This document shows positions 45,793 to 53,921 of a DNA stretch of 54,857 nt, piece after piece (positions within the stretch are counted from its first letter, which is position 1; each line of letters begins with the position of its first letter). The notes under the pieces were generated by a model. That model searched no databases. It had not been told where the DNA came from and saw nothing but the letters and a program-made list of their open reading frames with translations. The stretch lies in contig JAAYKD010000074.1 of assembly GCA_012522585.1 (NCBI GenBank), positions 1-54,857 of the forward strand, in the 5' to 3' direction. The translations under genes and the position numbers were made by a program. Source of the stretch: Bacillota bacterium. Its GTDB lineage: Bacteria; Bacillota; JAAYKD01.

Positions 45793-47189
45793 TTTTTCAA
45801 TCCCCTTTTATAAGCTAATAAATCGACTACTTCTCTTCCATACTGGTTGATATCACCGGCTCCGGTGAAAATGACTAAATCCCCTTCTCTCAACAGAGGT
45901 GGTAACTTCTCCACCAATTCTTTTTTATCCTCTATATAGACTACTTCTCTCTCCGAATCAAATTTCTTGATCGCATCGACTAAAATAGAGCTCCTGACTT
46001 CAGGATCTGGCATTCTTTCCCTGGAAGGGAAAATACCTATGAGCACAACCAAATCCGCATCTTTAAATGATTGACCAAAGGCATCTCTAAAAAAAAGAGT
46101 TCGACTGTAAAGATGAGGCTGAAAGACGATGATCAAACGCTTTTTCTCTTCAGCCAAAGCTGCTTGAATTAAATTTTTCACCTCAGTCGGATGATGGGCA
46201 TAATCTTCCACAAATTTAATTCCAGCAATCGTATCAATATATTCGTATCTTCGTTTGCCTTGAACATAATCCGATAATCCCAATTTTAACTGTTCTAGAT
46301 CGAGACCTAAATGAAGAGAACAAGCCAGAGCTCCCAGAGCATTTTGCAGATTATATTCACCTAATAGGGAGAGTTCGAACTCAGCCAGAAATTCTTGATC
46401 CTGATAGAGCTGCCAAGTAGAACCTTGAGGGTGCCATTTTATTTTTTCAGCCCTGATTTTAGCATCAGCAACCAGGCCATAGGTTGTATAAGAACAGGTC
46501 AAGCGAGGAAGAATTTTTCTGATTATTTCAGAATCAAGGCCTAAAAAAGCATGACCGTCTGAAGGCAGGTTATTTAAAAACTCAACGAAAGTATTTTCTA
46601 TCTGGTTTAAATCCTCGTAGTAATCGAGATGATCCTCTTCAATATTGGTGATGATGGCATATTGGCTGGGCAGATTTAAGAAGCTACCATCACTTTCATC
46701 GGCTTCCGCTACCAAATAATCGCCCTTGCCCCAAATTGCGTTGCCACCGATTAAATCGAGTTCTCCTCCCAGCAAAGCTGCCGGATCAAAACCAGCCTTT
46801 TTTAAAATCGAGGTGAGTAAAAAGGAAGTGGTAGTTTTACCGTGGGTACCACTGATTGCGATACTCTTCTTTTCCCTGATCAAGGCCCCAAGCATTTCCG
46901 AACGGTGCCAGATCGGCAAATTCAATTCTTCAGCTCTTTGCAACTCTTCATTTTCGTATTTAATGGCAGAAGAAACCACCACCAATTGAGCATCACCAAT
47001 CTGCTCGGCTTTATGTCCTATAAAGACCTTAGCTCCCATCTCTTGTAATTGCTCGGTAATCGCTGAAGGGTTGTTATCGCTGCCTCTGACATCGTAACCT
47101 TGAGCTAAAAGCACTTTGGCTAAAGCACTCATGCCAATGCCGCCAATGGCAATAAAATGAATTTTCTCAAAACTGCTTAAATCAGCCAT
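45789..47189 (-). CDS. murC: UDP-N-acetylmuramate--L-alanine ligase
   Basis: First amino-acid ligase of the muropeptide path. The 466-residue protein has IHFIAIGGIGMSALAKVL at the N-terminus, the ATP loop ISGTHGKTTTSFLLTSIL, VAEADESDGSFL, VEDYAHHPTE and a C-terminal LVIFTGAGDINQYG. ATG start three bases after the murG stop. Overlaps ddl by four bases, so murG-murC-ddl-ftsQ are probably coupled. Confidence 0.97.
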   Translation of the reverse strand: MADLSSFEKIHFIAIGGIGMSALAKVLLAQGYDVRGSDNNPSAITEQLQEMGAKVFIGHKAEQIGDAQLVVVSSAIKYENEELQRAEELNLPIWHRSEMLGALIREKKSIAISGTHGKTTTSFLLTSILKKAGFDPAALLGGELDLIGGNAIWGKGDYLVAEADESDGSFLNLPSQYAIITNIEEDHLDYYEDLNQIENTFVEFLNNLPSDGHAFLGLDSEIIRKILPRLTCSYTTYGLVADAKIRAEKIKWHPQGSTWQLYQDQEFLAEFELSLLGEYNLQNALGALACSLHLGLDLEQLKLGLSDYVQGKRRYEYIDTIAGIKFVEDYAHHPTEVKNLIQAALAEEKKRLIIVFQPHLYSRTLFFRDAFGQSFKDADLVVLIGIFPSRERMPDPEVRSSILVDAIKKFDSEREVVYIEDKKELVEKLPPLLREGDLVIFTGAGDINQYGREVVDLLAYKRGLKN

Positions 47190-47192
47190 AAT

Positions 47193-48311
47193 TTAAACTC
47201 CTTTTTCTTTAGTAGCCAAAATTTCCAAGGCTAAATCGGCTATTTCTTTACAAGCATTGGGTTTAGCCAGAGATAAAGCCGCCTTCGACATAAATTCTCT
47301 CTTCTCTTGATCGGCCAAGAGATCTGCAATCCTTGCATAGAGCAAGTCACCATTCAAATCAGCTTCTCTGATAGTTATGGCAGCCCCCAAAGCTTCAATT
47401 GCTTTGGCATTATGCTCCTGATGATTATCAGCAACATAAGGAGAGGGTATATAGATGGCAGGTAAACCGCAGGCATTTATTTCCGCAATCATCCCACCTG
47501 CTCTGGCCACTATTAAATCAGCAGCATTCAAGGCCGCAGGCATATCATCTAAATAAGGAAGAATTTTAAAATCAGCGGGCAAAGCAAGGGAATTGCTCTT
47601 TATTTCAGCAAGGACCTGATCATAATTGACCTGGCCGGCAACCAGGATAACTTGCAAATCGTCTAATTGGATCAATCTTGGCAAGATTGCCAAGGCTGCA
47701 TTATTAATCGGCTCGGCGCCTCTACTACCCCCTACAAAAAGTAGGGTTTTCTTCTTAGGATTCAAGCCAAGGCGTTCAATTCCTTGCTCTTTACTCAAAC
47801 TGAAAAATTCTTCTCTAATCGGGTTTCCTGTTGTCACAGTTTTCTTACTTCTGCTCAAATAAGTCGAGGCCTCAGAAAATGAAAGAGCAACTGCATCAAC
47901 GAAAGGCGTCAAAATACGGTTGGTCAAACTGGGTAAGGCGTTTTGTTCATGGATTAAAGTAGGCTTTCCCAATAAGGCTGCGGCCATTAAGACTGGCCCT
48001 GCCACATAACCACCAGTACCAATTACCAGATCCGGCTTATAGGCTCTGACCCTTTGCCAAGAGATAAAAAATCCTTGAATTGCTACAAAAAGTGTTTTCA
48101 CAGTATCAAAAGATAATTTTCTTTCAAAACCTTGGGCTGGTAGACAGGAAAATGGAACCCCTCTTTTGGGCACAATATCCTTCTCCATGCCATCACAGCT
48201 GCCCAAATAATGAACCTCCAAATTCTCTACCCTGGAAGCCAATTCTTCAATTAATGCCAGGCCCGGGTAAATATGCCCTCCGGTTCCTCCCCCACTGATC
48301 AAAACTCTCAT
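47193..48311 (-). CDS. murG: Lipid II synthase MurG (GlcNAc transferase)
   Basis: Adds GlcNAc to lipid I at the inner membrane face. The 372-residue GT28 enzyme has the Gly-rich opening VLISGGGTGGHIYPGLAL, VIGTGGYVAGPVLMAA, HEQNALPSLTNRIL and the C-half VARAGGMIAEINACGLPAIY. ATG start at 48311. Its upstream region is unusual: the first 16 bases of the gene and the DNA before it lie in a 116-base tandem duplicate of the ftsW-murG junction, so the ribosome site is weak (GAGCGAT). A second, start-less version of the murG start lies at 48411-48435. Confidence 0.96.
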   Translation of the reverse strand: MRVLISGGGTGGHIYPGLALIEELASRVENLEVHYLGSCDGMEKDIVPKRGVPFSCLPAQGFERKLSFDTVKTLFVAIQGFFISWQRVRAYKPDLVIGTGGYVAGPVLMAAALLGKPTLIHEQNALPSLTNRILTPFVDAVALSFSEASTYLSRSKKTVTTGNPIREEFFSLSKEQGIERLGLNPKKKTLLFVGGSRGAEPINNAALAILPRLIQLDDLQVILVAGQVNYDQVLAEIKSNSLALPADFKILPYLDDMPAALNAADLIVARAGGMIAEINACGLPAIYIPSPYVADNHQEHNAKAIEALGAAITIREADLNGDLLYARIADLLADQEKREFMSKAALSLAKPNACKEIADLALEILATKEKGV

Positions 48312-48530
48312 AATTTATCGCTCAATTCTGATTTAATTCTACTTGTCTTAAAAACACTCAAAGTCAGTCCGACAGAAATCTTCCAAATAGCCAAAATTAT
48401 TACGCCTAAGCTGATCAAAATTCTCTTAATTCATCGCTCAATTCTGATTTAATTGGACTTGCCTGGAAACATTCAAAATAAGCCCAACAGAAATCATCGA
48501 TATAGCCAAAGAAGTTCCGCCTGCACTGAT
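48295..48530 (-). repeat. Tandem duplication spanning the ftsW-murG junction
   Basis: Two 116-base units lie head to tail (plus-strand starts at 48295 and 48411, both opening CTGATCAAAA; the third junction near 48526 reads CTGATAAAG). Each unit holds, on the minus strand, the last 35 codons of ftsW, the intergenic bases GAATTGAGCGAT and the first bases of murG. The right-hand unit keeps the real ftsW end but a broken murG start (AATTAAGAG for AATTATGAG). The left-hand unit has a decayed ftsW tail but the working murG start. The first 44 bases of the units differ at only three positions; the ftsW part is more diverged. Confidence 0.9.
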
Positions 48531-49541
48531 AAAGGGCAGAGTGACACCTGTAGCAGGAATAGTCGCCGTTGCCACGCCTATGTTGATTAAAGACTGTAGG
48601 CAAATAGAAATACTCAAGCCCAGAACCAAGAAACTTGAAAAGACATCTTCGGTCTTTCTGGCAAGATAAAAGCAACGCCAGAGAAAAAGAAAATAGGCTA
48701 AAATCAAAACAAATATACCTAAAATACCAAATTCTTCGGCTATGATGGAAAATATAAAATCGCTCATAGCTTCCGGCAAATATCCATACTTCATCAGACT
48801 ATTTCCAGGCCCGACTCCGGTCAATCCTCCATTTACTATAGCATAGAGAGAATGAATGATCTGATAGCCTGTATCGTCGGGATCCGCCCAGGGGTTTCTA
48901 TATATACTCAAACGGTCTAAGCGATAGCTCTTTTTACTGACAACCAAGGCCAGGCCACCGACTCCGGCCAAAGCAAAGAGTATGGTGATTAGCCAGGGTA
49001 AACCTGCTAAAAAAATCATAATTCCGCCAGTCCCTAAGACTAATAACATGGTACCAAAATCCGGTTGAGCAAAGATCAAGAGAGCAGGTATTAAAACTAC
49101 CAAGAGGGATAAAAGAATCGGCCTAAAACCTTTTAGCTGGCCTTTATTTTTGGTAAAGAGGGCTGAAAGCAGGAGAACTACTCCAATTTTCATCAATTCC
49201 GAAGGCATAAAGGTCAGAGAACCTACTTCGATCCAGCGGTAGGCTCCTAATAATTCCATGCCTATACCAGGTACAAAAACAAGGCCCAAAAGGATAAGGC
49301 CCAAAATGTAAATATAAAAGGAAAATTTATAAAACCAGTTTATTGGTATATAGATGGTGATCAGCATCAGGAGCAGTGACAATCCTGCCCATTTAGCTTG
49401 CTGACCGAATTTTATATGGGAATTACCACCGATTAAAGCATCGTTAAAGCCAGTGGAAAAAACGACTATTAAACCAAAACTGAGCAAAAACAGTATCAGA
49501 ATTAATAACCATAAATCGGGTATGGATTTTTTCTTAAACAC
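48438..49541 (-). CDS. ftsW: SEDS-family protein FtsW
   Basis: Peptidoglycan glycosyltransferase of the septum. The 367-residue protein has about ten membrane segments and SEDS motifs PSELMKIGVVLLLSALF, QPDFGTMLLVLGTGG, YQIIHSLYAIVNGGLTGVGPG (cited in part), FSIIAEEFG and TGVTLPFISAGGTSLA. GTG start with AAGGGGTGG upstream. The 3' end is tandemly duplicated (see 48295-48530). The partner transpeptidase (pbpB/ftsI) is not in this cluster. Confidence 0.96.
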   Translation of the reverse strand: MFKKKSIPDLWLLILILFLLSFGLIVVFSTGFNDALIGGNSHIKFGQQAKWAGLSLLLMLITIYIPINWFYKFSFYIYILGLILLGLVFVPGIGMELLGAYRWIEVGSLTFMPSELMKIGVVLLLSALFTKNKGQLKGFRPILLSLLVVLIPALLIFAQPDFGTMLLVLGTGGIMIFLAGLPWLITILFALAGVGGLALVVSKKSYRLDRLSIYRNPWADPDDTGYQIIHSLYAIVNGGLTGVGPGNSLMKYGYLPEAMSDFIFSIIAEEFGILGIFVLILAYFLFLWRCFYLARKTEDVFSSFLVLGLSISICLQSLINIGVATATIPATGVTLPFISAGGTSLAISMISVGLILNVSRQVQLNQN

Positions 49542-49552
49542 CCTACCACCCC

Positions 49553-50911
49553 TTACAATTCTTCAATCAAGCGAATAAAGTCATCTCCTCGATGTTCAAA
49601 ACTTTCATACATGTCCCAGCTGGCACAGGCAGGCGAAAGAAGAATCAAGTCTCCCCTTGCTCCTTTCGATCTGGCTTTGATTAAGGCATCTGCCATATCT
49701 TCCGCCTTGTCTACATTGCTAAAGCCTAAATTTAAGGCTTCTGCATACATTCGTTCCTTGATTTCGCCTAAAAAGACGGCTGCCTTGCAGTTTTTTTTGG
49801 CTAAAGTCAGTAATTCCTTCAAATCCTGACCCCGATCCAAACCACCGGCAATCCAAATTATCGGCTCTTTAGGCAAAGACAAAGCCGTCAGAGCAGCTTG
49901 AGAATTAGTAGCCTTTGAATCATTTATATAGAGAATTCCGTCTTTTTCTCTGACCTTTTGGAACCTATGCTTGACACCTTTGAAATCTTTAAGACCAAAG
50001 CGAATAGCATCAAGGTCTGCTCCACCAGCCCAGGAAATTAAAGCAGCGGCCATAGCATTCATTATATTGTGAGCATAACCTACACCCAGCTCAGCGACAT
50101 CCAGCAATTCTTCATCCAGGTCCTCGACTTTTATTCGAATCTTATCTCCTTTTAAATAAGCACCCTGATTGGGCCTAGTTTTAGAACTAAAATATAAAAT
50201 CCTGCTCTTGATCCTTGGCACAAGTGCCATGACTTCCTGGTCATCTGCATTTAAGACAGCATAATCATCTTCATCTTGATTTCTAAAAATATTGACCTTA
50301 GCATTGATATAATGTTCCAAACTATGATGCCAGTCCAAATGAGAAGGTGAAATATTCAACAAAGCAGCAACCCTGGCTCGGAAATCGACTATATTATTCA
50401 ATTGAAAACTGGACATTTCCACCACGACTAAATCCTTCTTGCCTAAACCTTCAATTTCAGTGCTCAAGGGTAAGCCGATATTGCCTGCAACTTTAACATT
50501 TTCTCTTGCTCTTGCCATGATGGTTCCAACCCAAGCAGTGGTCGTGGTTTTACCATTGGAACCTGTGATGGCCAGCATATCCACCGGGTTTAATTGAAAA
50601 GCCAATTCCGGCTCGCTGATTATAGGAATTCCCTTTTTCTCAGCTTCTAGCAAAAAGGGAATATCGAAAGGAATCCCCGGGTTTTTGACTATTAAATCAA
50701 AGCCTGCGTCTAAAAGAGAAGCGGGATGACCACCGGTGACAACAGCCACAGGTAATTCGGCTAACAATTCTAGATCGTCTTTTAAATCTTCAGCCTTTTT
50801 AAAGTCGTTCACTGTCACTTTAGCCCCTACTCTTGTTAAAGCTCTAGCAGAAGCCAAACCACTTTTGGCCAAACCTAAAACTAAAACTTTTTTTCCGGCA
50901 AAATTCATCAT
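49553..50911 (-). CDS. murD: UDP-N-acetylmuramoylalanine--D-glutamate ligase
   Basis: Adds D-Glu to the muropeptide. The 452-residue protein has KVLVLGLAKSGLASARAL, the ATP loop ITGSNGKTTTTAWVG, LNISPSHLDWHHSLEHY, NDSKATNSQAALTAL and WIAGGLDRGQDL. Start: the frame opens at a GTG (50920) overlapping the GGGGTGG ribosome site; the ATG at 50911 overlaps the mraY stop (ATGA) and is preferred. Confidence 0.96.
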   Translation of the reverse strand: MMNFAGKKVLVLGLAKSGLASARALTRVGAKVTVNDFKKAEDLKDDLELLAELPVAVVTGGHPASLLDAGFDLIVKNPGIPFDIPFLLEAEKKGIPIISEPELAFQLNPVDMLAITGSNGKTTTTAWVGTIMARARENVKVAGNIGLPLSTEIEGLGKKDLVVVEMSSFQLNNIVDFRARVAALLNISPSHLDWHHSLEHYINAKVNIFRNQDEDDYAVLNADDQEVMALVPRIKSRILYFSSKTRPNQGAYLKGDKIRIKVEDLDEELLDVAELGVGYAHNIMNAMAAALISWAGGADLDAIRFGLKDFKGVKHRFQKVREKDGILYINDSKATNSQAALTALSLPKEPIIWIAGGLDRGQDLKELLTLAKKNCKAAVFLGEIKERMYAEALNLGFSNVDKAEDMADALIKARSKGARGDLILLSPACASWDMYESFEHRGDDFIRLIEEL

Positions 50912-51873
50912 AACTTCCACCCCTTAAGATAAAAAAACAAACCGCTCAAGGTAAAAAACAAACCCCAAGCCCAAAAAACAAAATCTATTTTCCACTCGCT
51001 CCAACCTAGCTCTTCAAAATGATGATGAATCGGACTCATTTTAAAAAGCCTTTTACCACCGGTTCTCTTAAAATAAATTACTTGAATCACCGAAGAAAAT
51101 ATATCGACTACAAAAACTAAGCCAACCCAAACAGCCAAAACTTCCGTTTTTAAAAGCAGGGCAATGGCGGCTAAAGCGAATCCTAAGCCTAATGAGCCTG
51201 TGTCCCCCATAAAAATCTTGGCGGGGTTTCGATTGAATAAAAAAAAGGCCAAGAGTACTCCCATCAAAGCCAGAGACAAAGTCAGCACTTCTAAATCGGA
51301 TTGCCAAAAGGCGACTAAGGCAAAAAAGATCAGTGCGATAAAACTCTGGCCCGAACAAAGCCCATCGACCCCATCGATGATATTGACAGCATTGCTAAAG
51401 AAGACCAGATATAAAAGGGCAAAAATCCAGTAGAAAAAAGAAAAATCGAGAGCTCCAAATAAAGGAAATATATATTGAGTTGAATGATTATTCAAGGCCA
51501 AAAAGATTAAAAACAAAATTGACAAACTGAATTGAAAGAATAATTTTGTTTTTGCCTGCAGACCCTCAGGATCTTTCTTCACCGCTTTGATATAATCGTC
51601 GGCAAAACCCAATATTCCGTGACCTGTTGCTAAAGCTAGAATGATCAAGGTTCTAAAGTCATAATTTCCGCTTACAAAAAATGCACAAGCAGCGGCTGCG
51701 TAAAAAACAATCCCTCCCATGGTAGGAGTTCCGGCTTTCGCATAGTGACTGGCCAAACCCTCTTGACGAATGGTCTGCCCAAATTTCAGCTTGTGCAAAA
51801 AAGGAATTAACAAGGGTATTAAAAGTACACCAATTAAAAATGCTGAAAAAAATGGAATCAAATAATTATTCAT
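50908..51873 (-). CDS. mraY: Phospho-N-acetylmuramoyl-pentapeptide-transferase MraY
   Basis: Makes lipid I by joining phospho-MurNAc-pentapeptide to undecaprenyl phosphate. The protein of about 321 residues has multiple membrane helices, KAGTPTMGGIVFY, FADDYIKAVKKDPEGL, NAVNIIDGVDGLCSG, MGDTGSLGLGF and the cytoplasmic His cluster MSPIHHHFEELGW. Start: the GTG at 51882 lies in the GGGGTGAG site, so the ATG at 51873 is preferred. It overlaps the murF stop by 8 bases. Confidence 0.96.
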   Translation of the reverse strand: MNNYLIPFFSAFLIGVLLIPLLIPFLHKLKFGQTIRQEGLASHYAKAGTPTMGGIVFYAAAACAFFVSGNYDFRTLIILALATGHGILGFADDYIKAVKKDPEGLQAKTKLFFQFSLSILFLIFLALNNHSTQYIFPLFGALDFSFFYWIFALLYLVFFSNAVNIIDGVDGLCSGQSFIALIFFALVAFWQSDLEVLTLSLALMGVLLAFFLFNRNPAKIFMGDTGSLGLGFALAAIALLLKTEVLAVWVGLVFVVDIFSSVIQVIYFKRTGGKRLFKMSPIHHHFEELGWSEWKIDFVFWAWGLFFTLSGLFFYLKGWKL

Positions 51874-53263
51874 CTTGCTCACCCCAGAAATCCTTTAAAG
51901 CCGGCAGTATTGTTTCTAAAGCCAAGCTCCTGGAGCCTTTGATCAGAAGCAAGCTGTTCTCCGGTAATTGACCATACAAAGCCTCTATAATCTCCTGATT
52001 ATTGGTAAAATTCAGATGCTTGAGATTGGATTTTTCACGAGCTGCCGCTATCTTTCCCGATAACTCCGCCAAAGGTCCTTTGGTAATTATAGTATCATAA
52101 GCAGAATCTGCAAAGCGCTCACCTAAATTTATGTGAGCTTTAATTTCATCTTCGCCTAACTCTTTCATATCGCCTAAAACCACTAAGGTGGATCTATCCT
52201 CCCTCAGTTCTTCCATGAGTTTTAATGCTGCATCCATTGAAGCCGGGCTGGCGTTATAACAGTCGTTTAAAATAAGTCGATTCCCCTTCAAACGCACAAT
52301 TTCGCTTCGCTGTTCGATAAAGCTCGAATTTTTCAAATTTTCAGCTATGCTTTCCGGACTCAAGCCTAAAGCATAAGCAACGGCTGCAGCTAAAATTGCG
52401 TTTTCAGCCATATGCTGACCGGGCAAAGCGATTTTTGTCTTGACCTTGACTTGGCCGGGAAAAATCAGATCGAATTCAGATCCCTTCAGGCCCATTAAAC
52501 ACAAATTTTCTAAATAAATATCATTACTTGAATCAAGACCATAAGTCAGTTGGCGATCTTTTACCTTTTCTTTTAAAATCTCAGCATATTCTTCCTGGCT
52601 CCGGTAAATGGAATAGCTCTGATCTTTAGCCCCTTGAAAAATCTCCGCCTTAGCCTCTGCTATATTTTTCACACTGCCTAAACGCTCCAAATGAACTCCA
52701 TAAACATTTGTGATCACAGCGATATCCGGCGGAGCGATTTTTGTCAGATGCAAGATTTCCCCTTGACCCAACATACCCATTTCCAAAACCACAACCTGAT
52801 GGCTCTCATCTAAGGAATAAAGGGTTATGGGTAGGCCGGTTTCAGTATTCAGATTGCCCTTGCTCTTGAGAACCTTAAAACTCTCACCCAAAAGAGCCGC
52901 AACAATTTCTTTACTGCTGGTTTTACCAATACTTCCGGTAATACCGATAATTTTCACAGGATGCTTAGCTAAACAGAATCTTCCCAAATTAGCCATTGCC
53001 TCAATGTGATCTTCAACTAAAATATATGAACCAAGAGGATTGTCCAGAGGCTTTTCTACCAAAACAGCAGCAGCACCTTGCTGAAATGCTTGATTGGCAA
53101 AATCGTGACCGTCAAAATTTTCGCCTTTGATGGCAACAAAAAGAGACCCCTTGGTAACTTGGCGGCTATCTGTAACAATATTTTCTACCACTAAATCGTG
53201 ATTGCTGCCAAAATGTCTTCCCTCTACGGCTTGGGCCAATTGAGCAACTGTTAGTCTAGGCAT
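51866..53263 (-). CDS. murF: UDP-MurNAc-tripeptide--D-alanyl-D-alanine ligase
   Basis: Adds D-Ala-D-Ala to complete the pentapeptide. The 465-residue protein shows VTDSRQVTKGSLFVAIKGEN (in part), GHDFANQAFQQGAAAVLVE, the ATP loop ITGSIGKTSSKEIVAALL, VLEMGMLGQGEI, NDCYNASPASMDAAL and VLGDMKELGE. Start: the frame opens at 53296, but AGAGG nine bases before the ATG at 53263 fixes the start. It is the first gene of its own transcription unit, with a promoter at 53306-53334; the murE and pbpB genes usually before it are absent. Confidence 0.95.
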   Translation of the reverse strand: MPRLTVAQLAQAVEGRHFGSNHDLVVENIVTDSRQVTKGSLFVAIKGENFDGHDFANQAFQQGAAAVLVEKPLDNPLGSYILVEDHIEAMANLGRFCLAKHPVKIIGITGSIGKTSSKEIVAALLGESFKVLKSKGNLNTETGLPITLYSLDESHQVVVLEMGMLGQGEILHLTKIAPPDIAVITNVYGVHLERLGSVKNIAEAKAEIFQGAKDQSYSIYRSQEEYAEILKEKVKDRQLTYGLDSSNDIYLENLCLMGLKGSEFDLIFPGQVKVKTKIALPGQHMAENAILAAAVAYALGLSPESIAENLKNSSFIEQRSEIVRLKGNRLILNDCYNASPASMDAALKLMEELREDRSTLVVLGDMKELGEDEIKAHINLGERFADSAYDTIITKGPLAELSGKIAAAREKSNLKHLNFTNNQEIIEALYGQLPENSLLLIKGSRSLALETILPALKDFWGEQDE

Positions 53264-53305
53264 TTTTATTTTCCTCTCTTTTATTTTGAATATCACTAAG
53301 ATTAT

Positions 53306-53334
53306 ATATTAGGGTATTTTGCAACATCAGTCAA
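53306..53334 (-). promoter_or_regulatory. Promoter of the murF-to-ftsZ unit
   Basis: On the minus strand TTGACT (53334-53329) and TAATAT (53311-53306) have a 17-base spacer. The site lies after the ftsL terminator and about 45 bases before the murF start. Confidence 0.6.
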
Positions 53335-53430
53335 CGCAAAACAAGCATTTCCTAAGGTCAAGAGCAAAGCTCTAAAAAACCAGTGAGAATTTTCAGCTTT
53401 TTACCTTCAAATCAGATAATTTAGATGGGA

Positions 53431-53462
53431 AAACCGCCGCTCGATCAAACGAGGGCGGTTTG
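53431..53462 (-). terminator. Terminator between ftsL and murF
   Basis: AAACCGCC (53431-53438) pairs with GGCGGTTT, with an inner CTCG/CGAG stem. On the minus strand the stem is followed by TTCCC after a short T run, so efficiency is uncertain. It lies about 14 bases past the ftsL stop, inside the dcw cluster. Confidence 0.7.
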
Positions 53463-53475
53463 AACAACTTTCAAA

Positions 53476-53910
53476 TCAATCTTGAGGCAGGGAAAAGGAC
53501 TCAAAGCCATCTGACAATTGATAGATTTGATCCTTATTATATCTGGCAAAACCTAAAGCCAGAGCCCGAGTCTGTAATTTTTCCAAGGATGTTTCCTCAA
53601 CAATTTTGGCTGCTAGGTTGACATTTTCGAAATACAAATCCTCAATTGATTGGCTCTGCACTGAGATTCCCTGTGAAATTTTTAAAGCGTAAGAAGCCCT
53701 AAATGAAAGGGTGCTGACCCCAAAAACGAAAATCAAACACAAAATAATAGTATAACGCATCAATGAATAATTGTATAAGGCCTGGGGTTCCTTCGCTTTT
53801 TGAGGTAAGATGATTATATTCTCTTTGATCTTGGGAGAATATGCAATTTCTTCCTGAGGTTGTAAGACTAAAAGTTCCTCTTCTACTCTTCTTGTAGCAG
53901 CCAAAATCAT
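53476..53910 (-). CDS. ftsL: Cell division protein FtsL-like
   Basis: Small bitopic divisome protein. The 144-residue product has a cytoplasmic head of about 50 residues, one membrane helix (about 52-70, YTIILCLIFVFGVSTLSF), then a heptad-like outer region (VQSQSIEDLYFENVNLAAKI, EETSLEKLQTRALALGFAR), the usual FtsL plan. Sequence conservation in FtsL is low, so position after rsmH carries much of the evidence. Start: the ATG at 53910 is chosen over a GTG at 53913, with AAAGG upstream. Followed by a terminator and not by pbpB. Confidence 0.8.
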   Translation of the reverse strand: MILAATRRVEEELLVLQPQEEIAYSPKIKENIIILPQKAKEPQALYNYSLMRYTIILCLIFVFGVSTLSFRASYALKISQGISVQSQSIEDLYFENVNLAAKIVEETSLEKLQTRALALGFARYNKDQIYQLSDGFESFSLPQD

Positions 53911-53921
53911 CACCCTTTCTA

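Noticed and set aside
53361-53373. AGAGC-AAA-GCTCT hairpin as a terminator before murF
   Set aside because: The stem is only five base pairs, and in the operon direction the T run precedes the stem and does not follow it.
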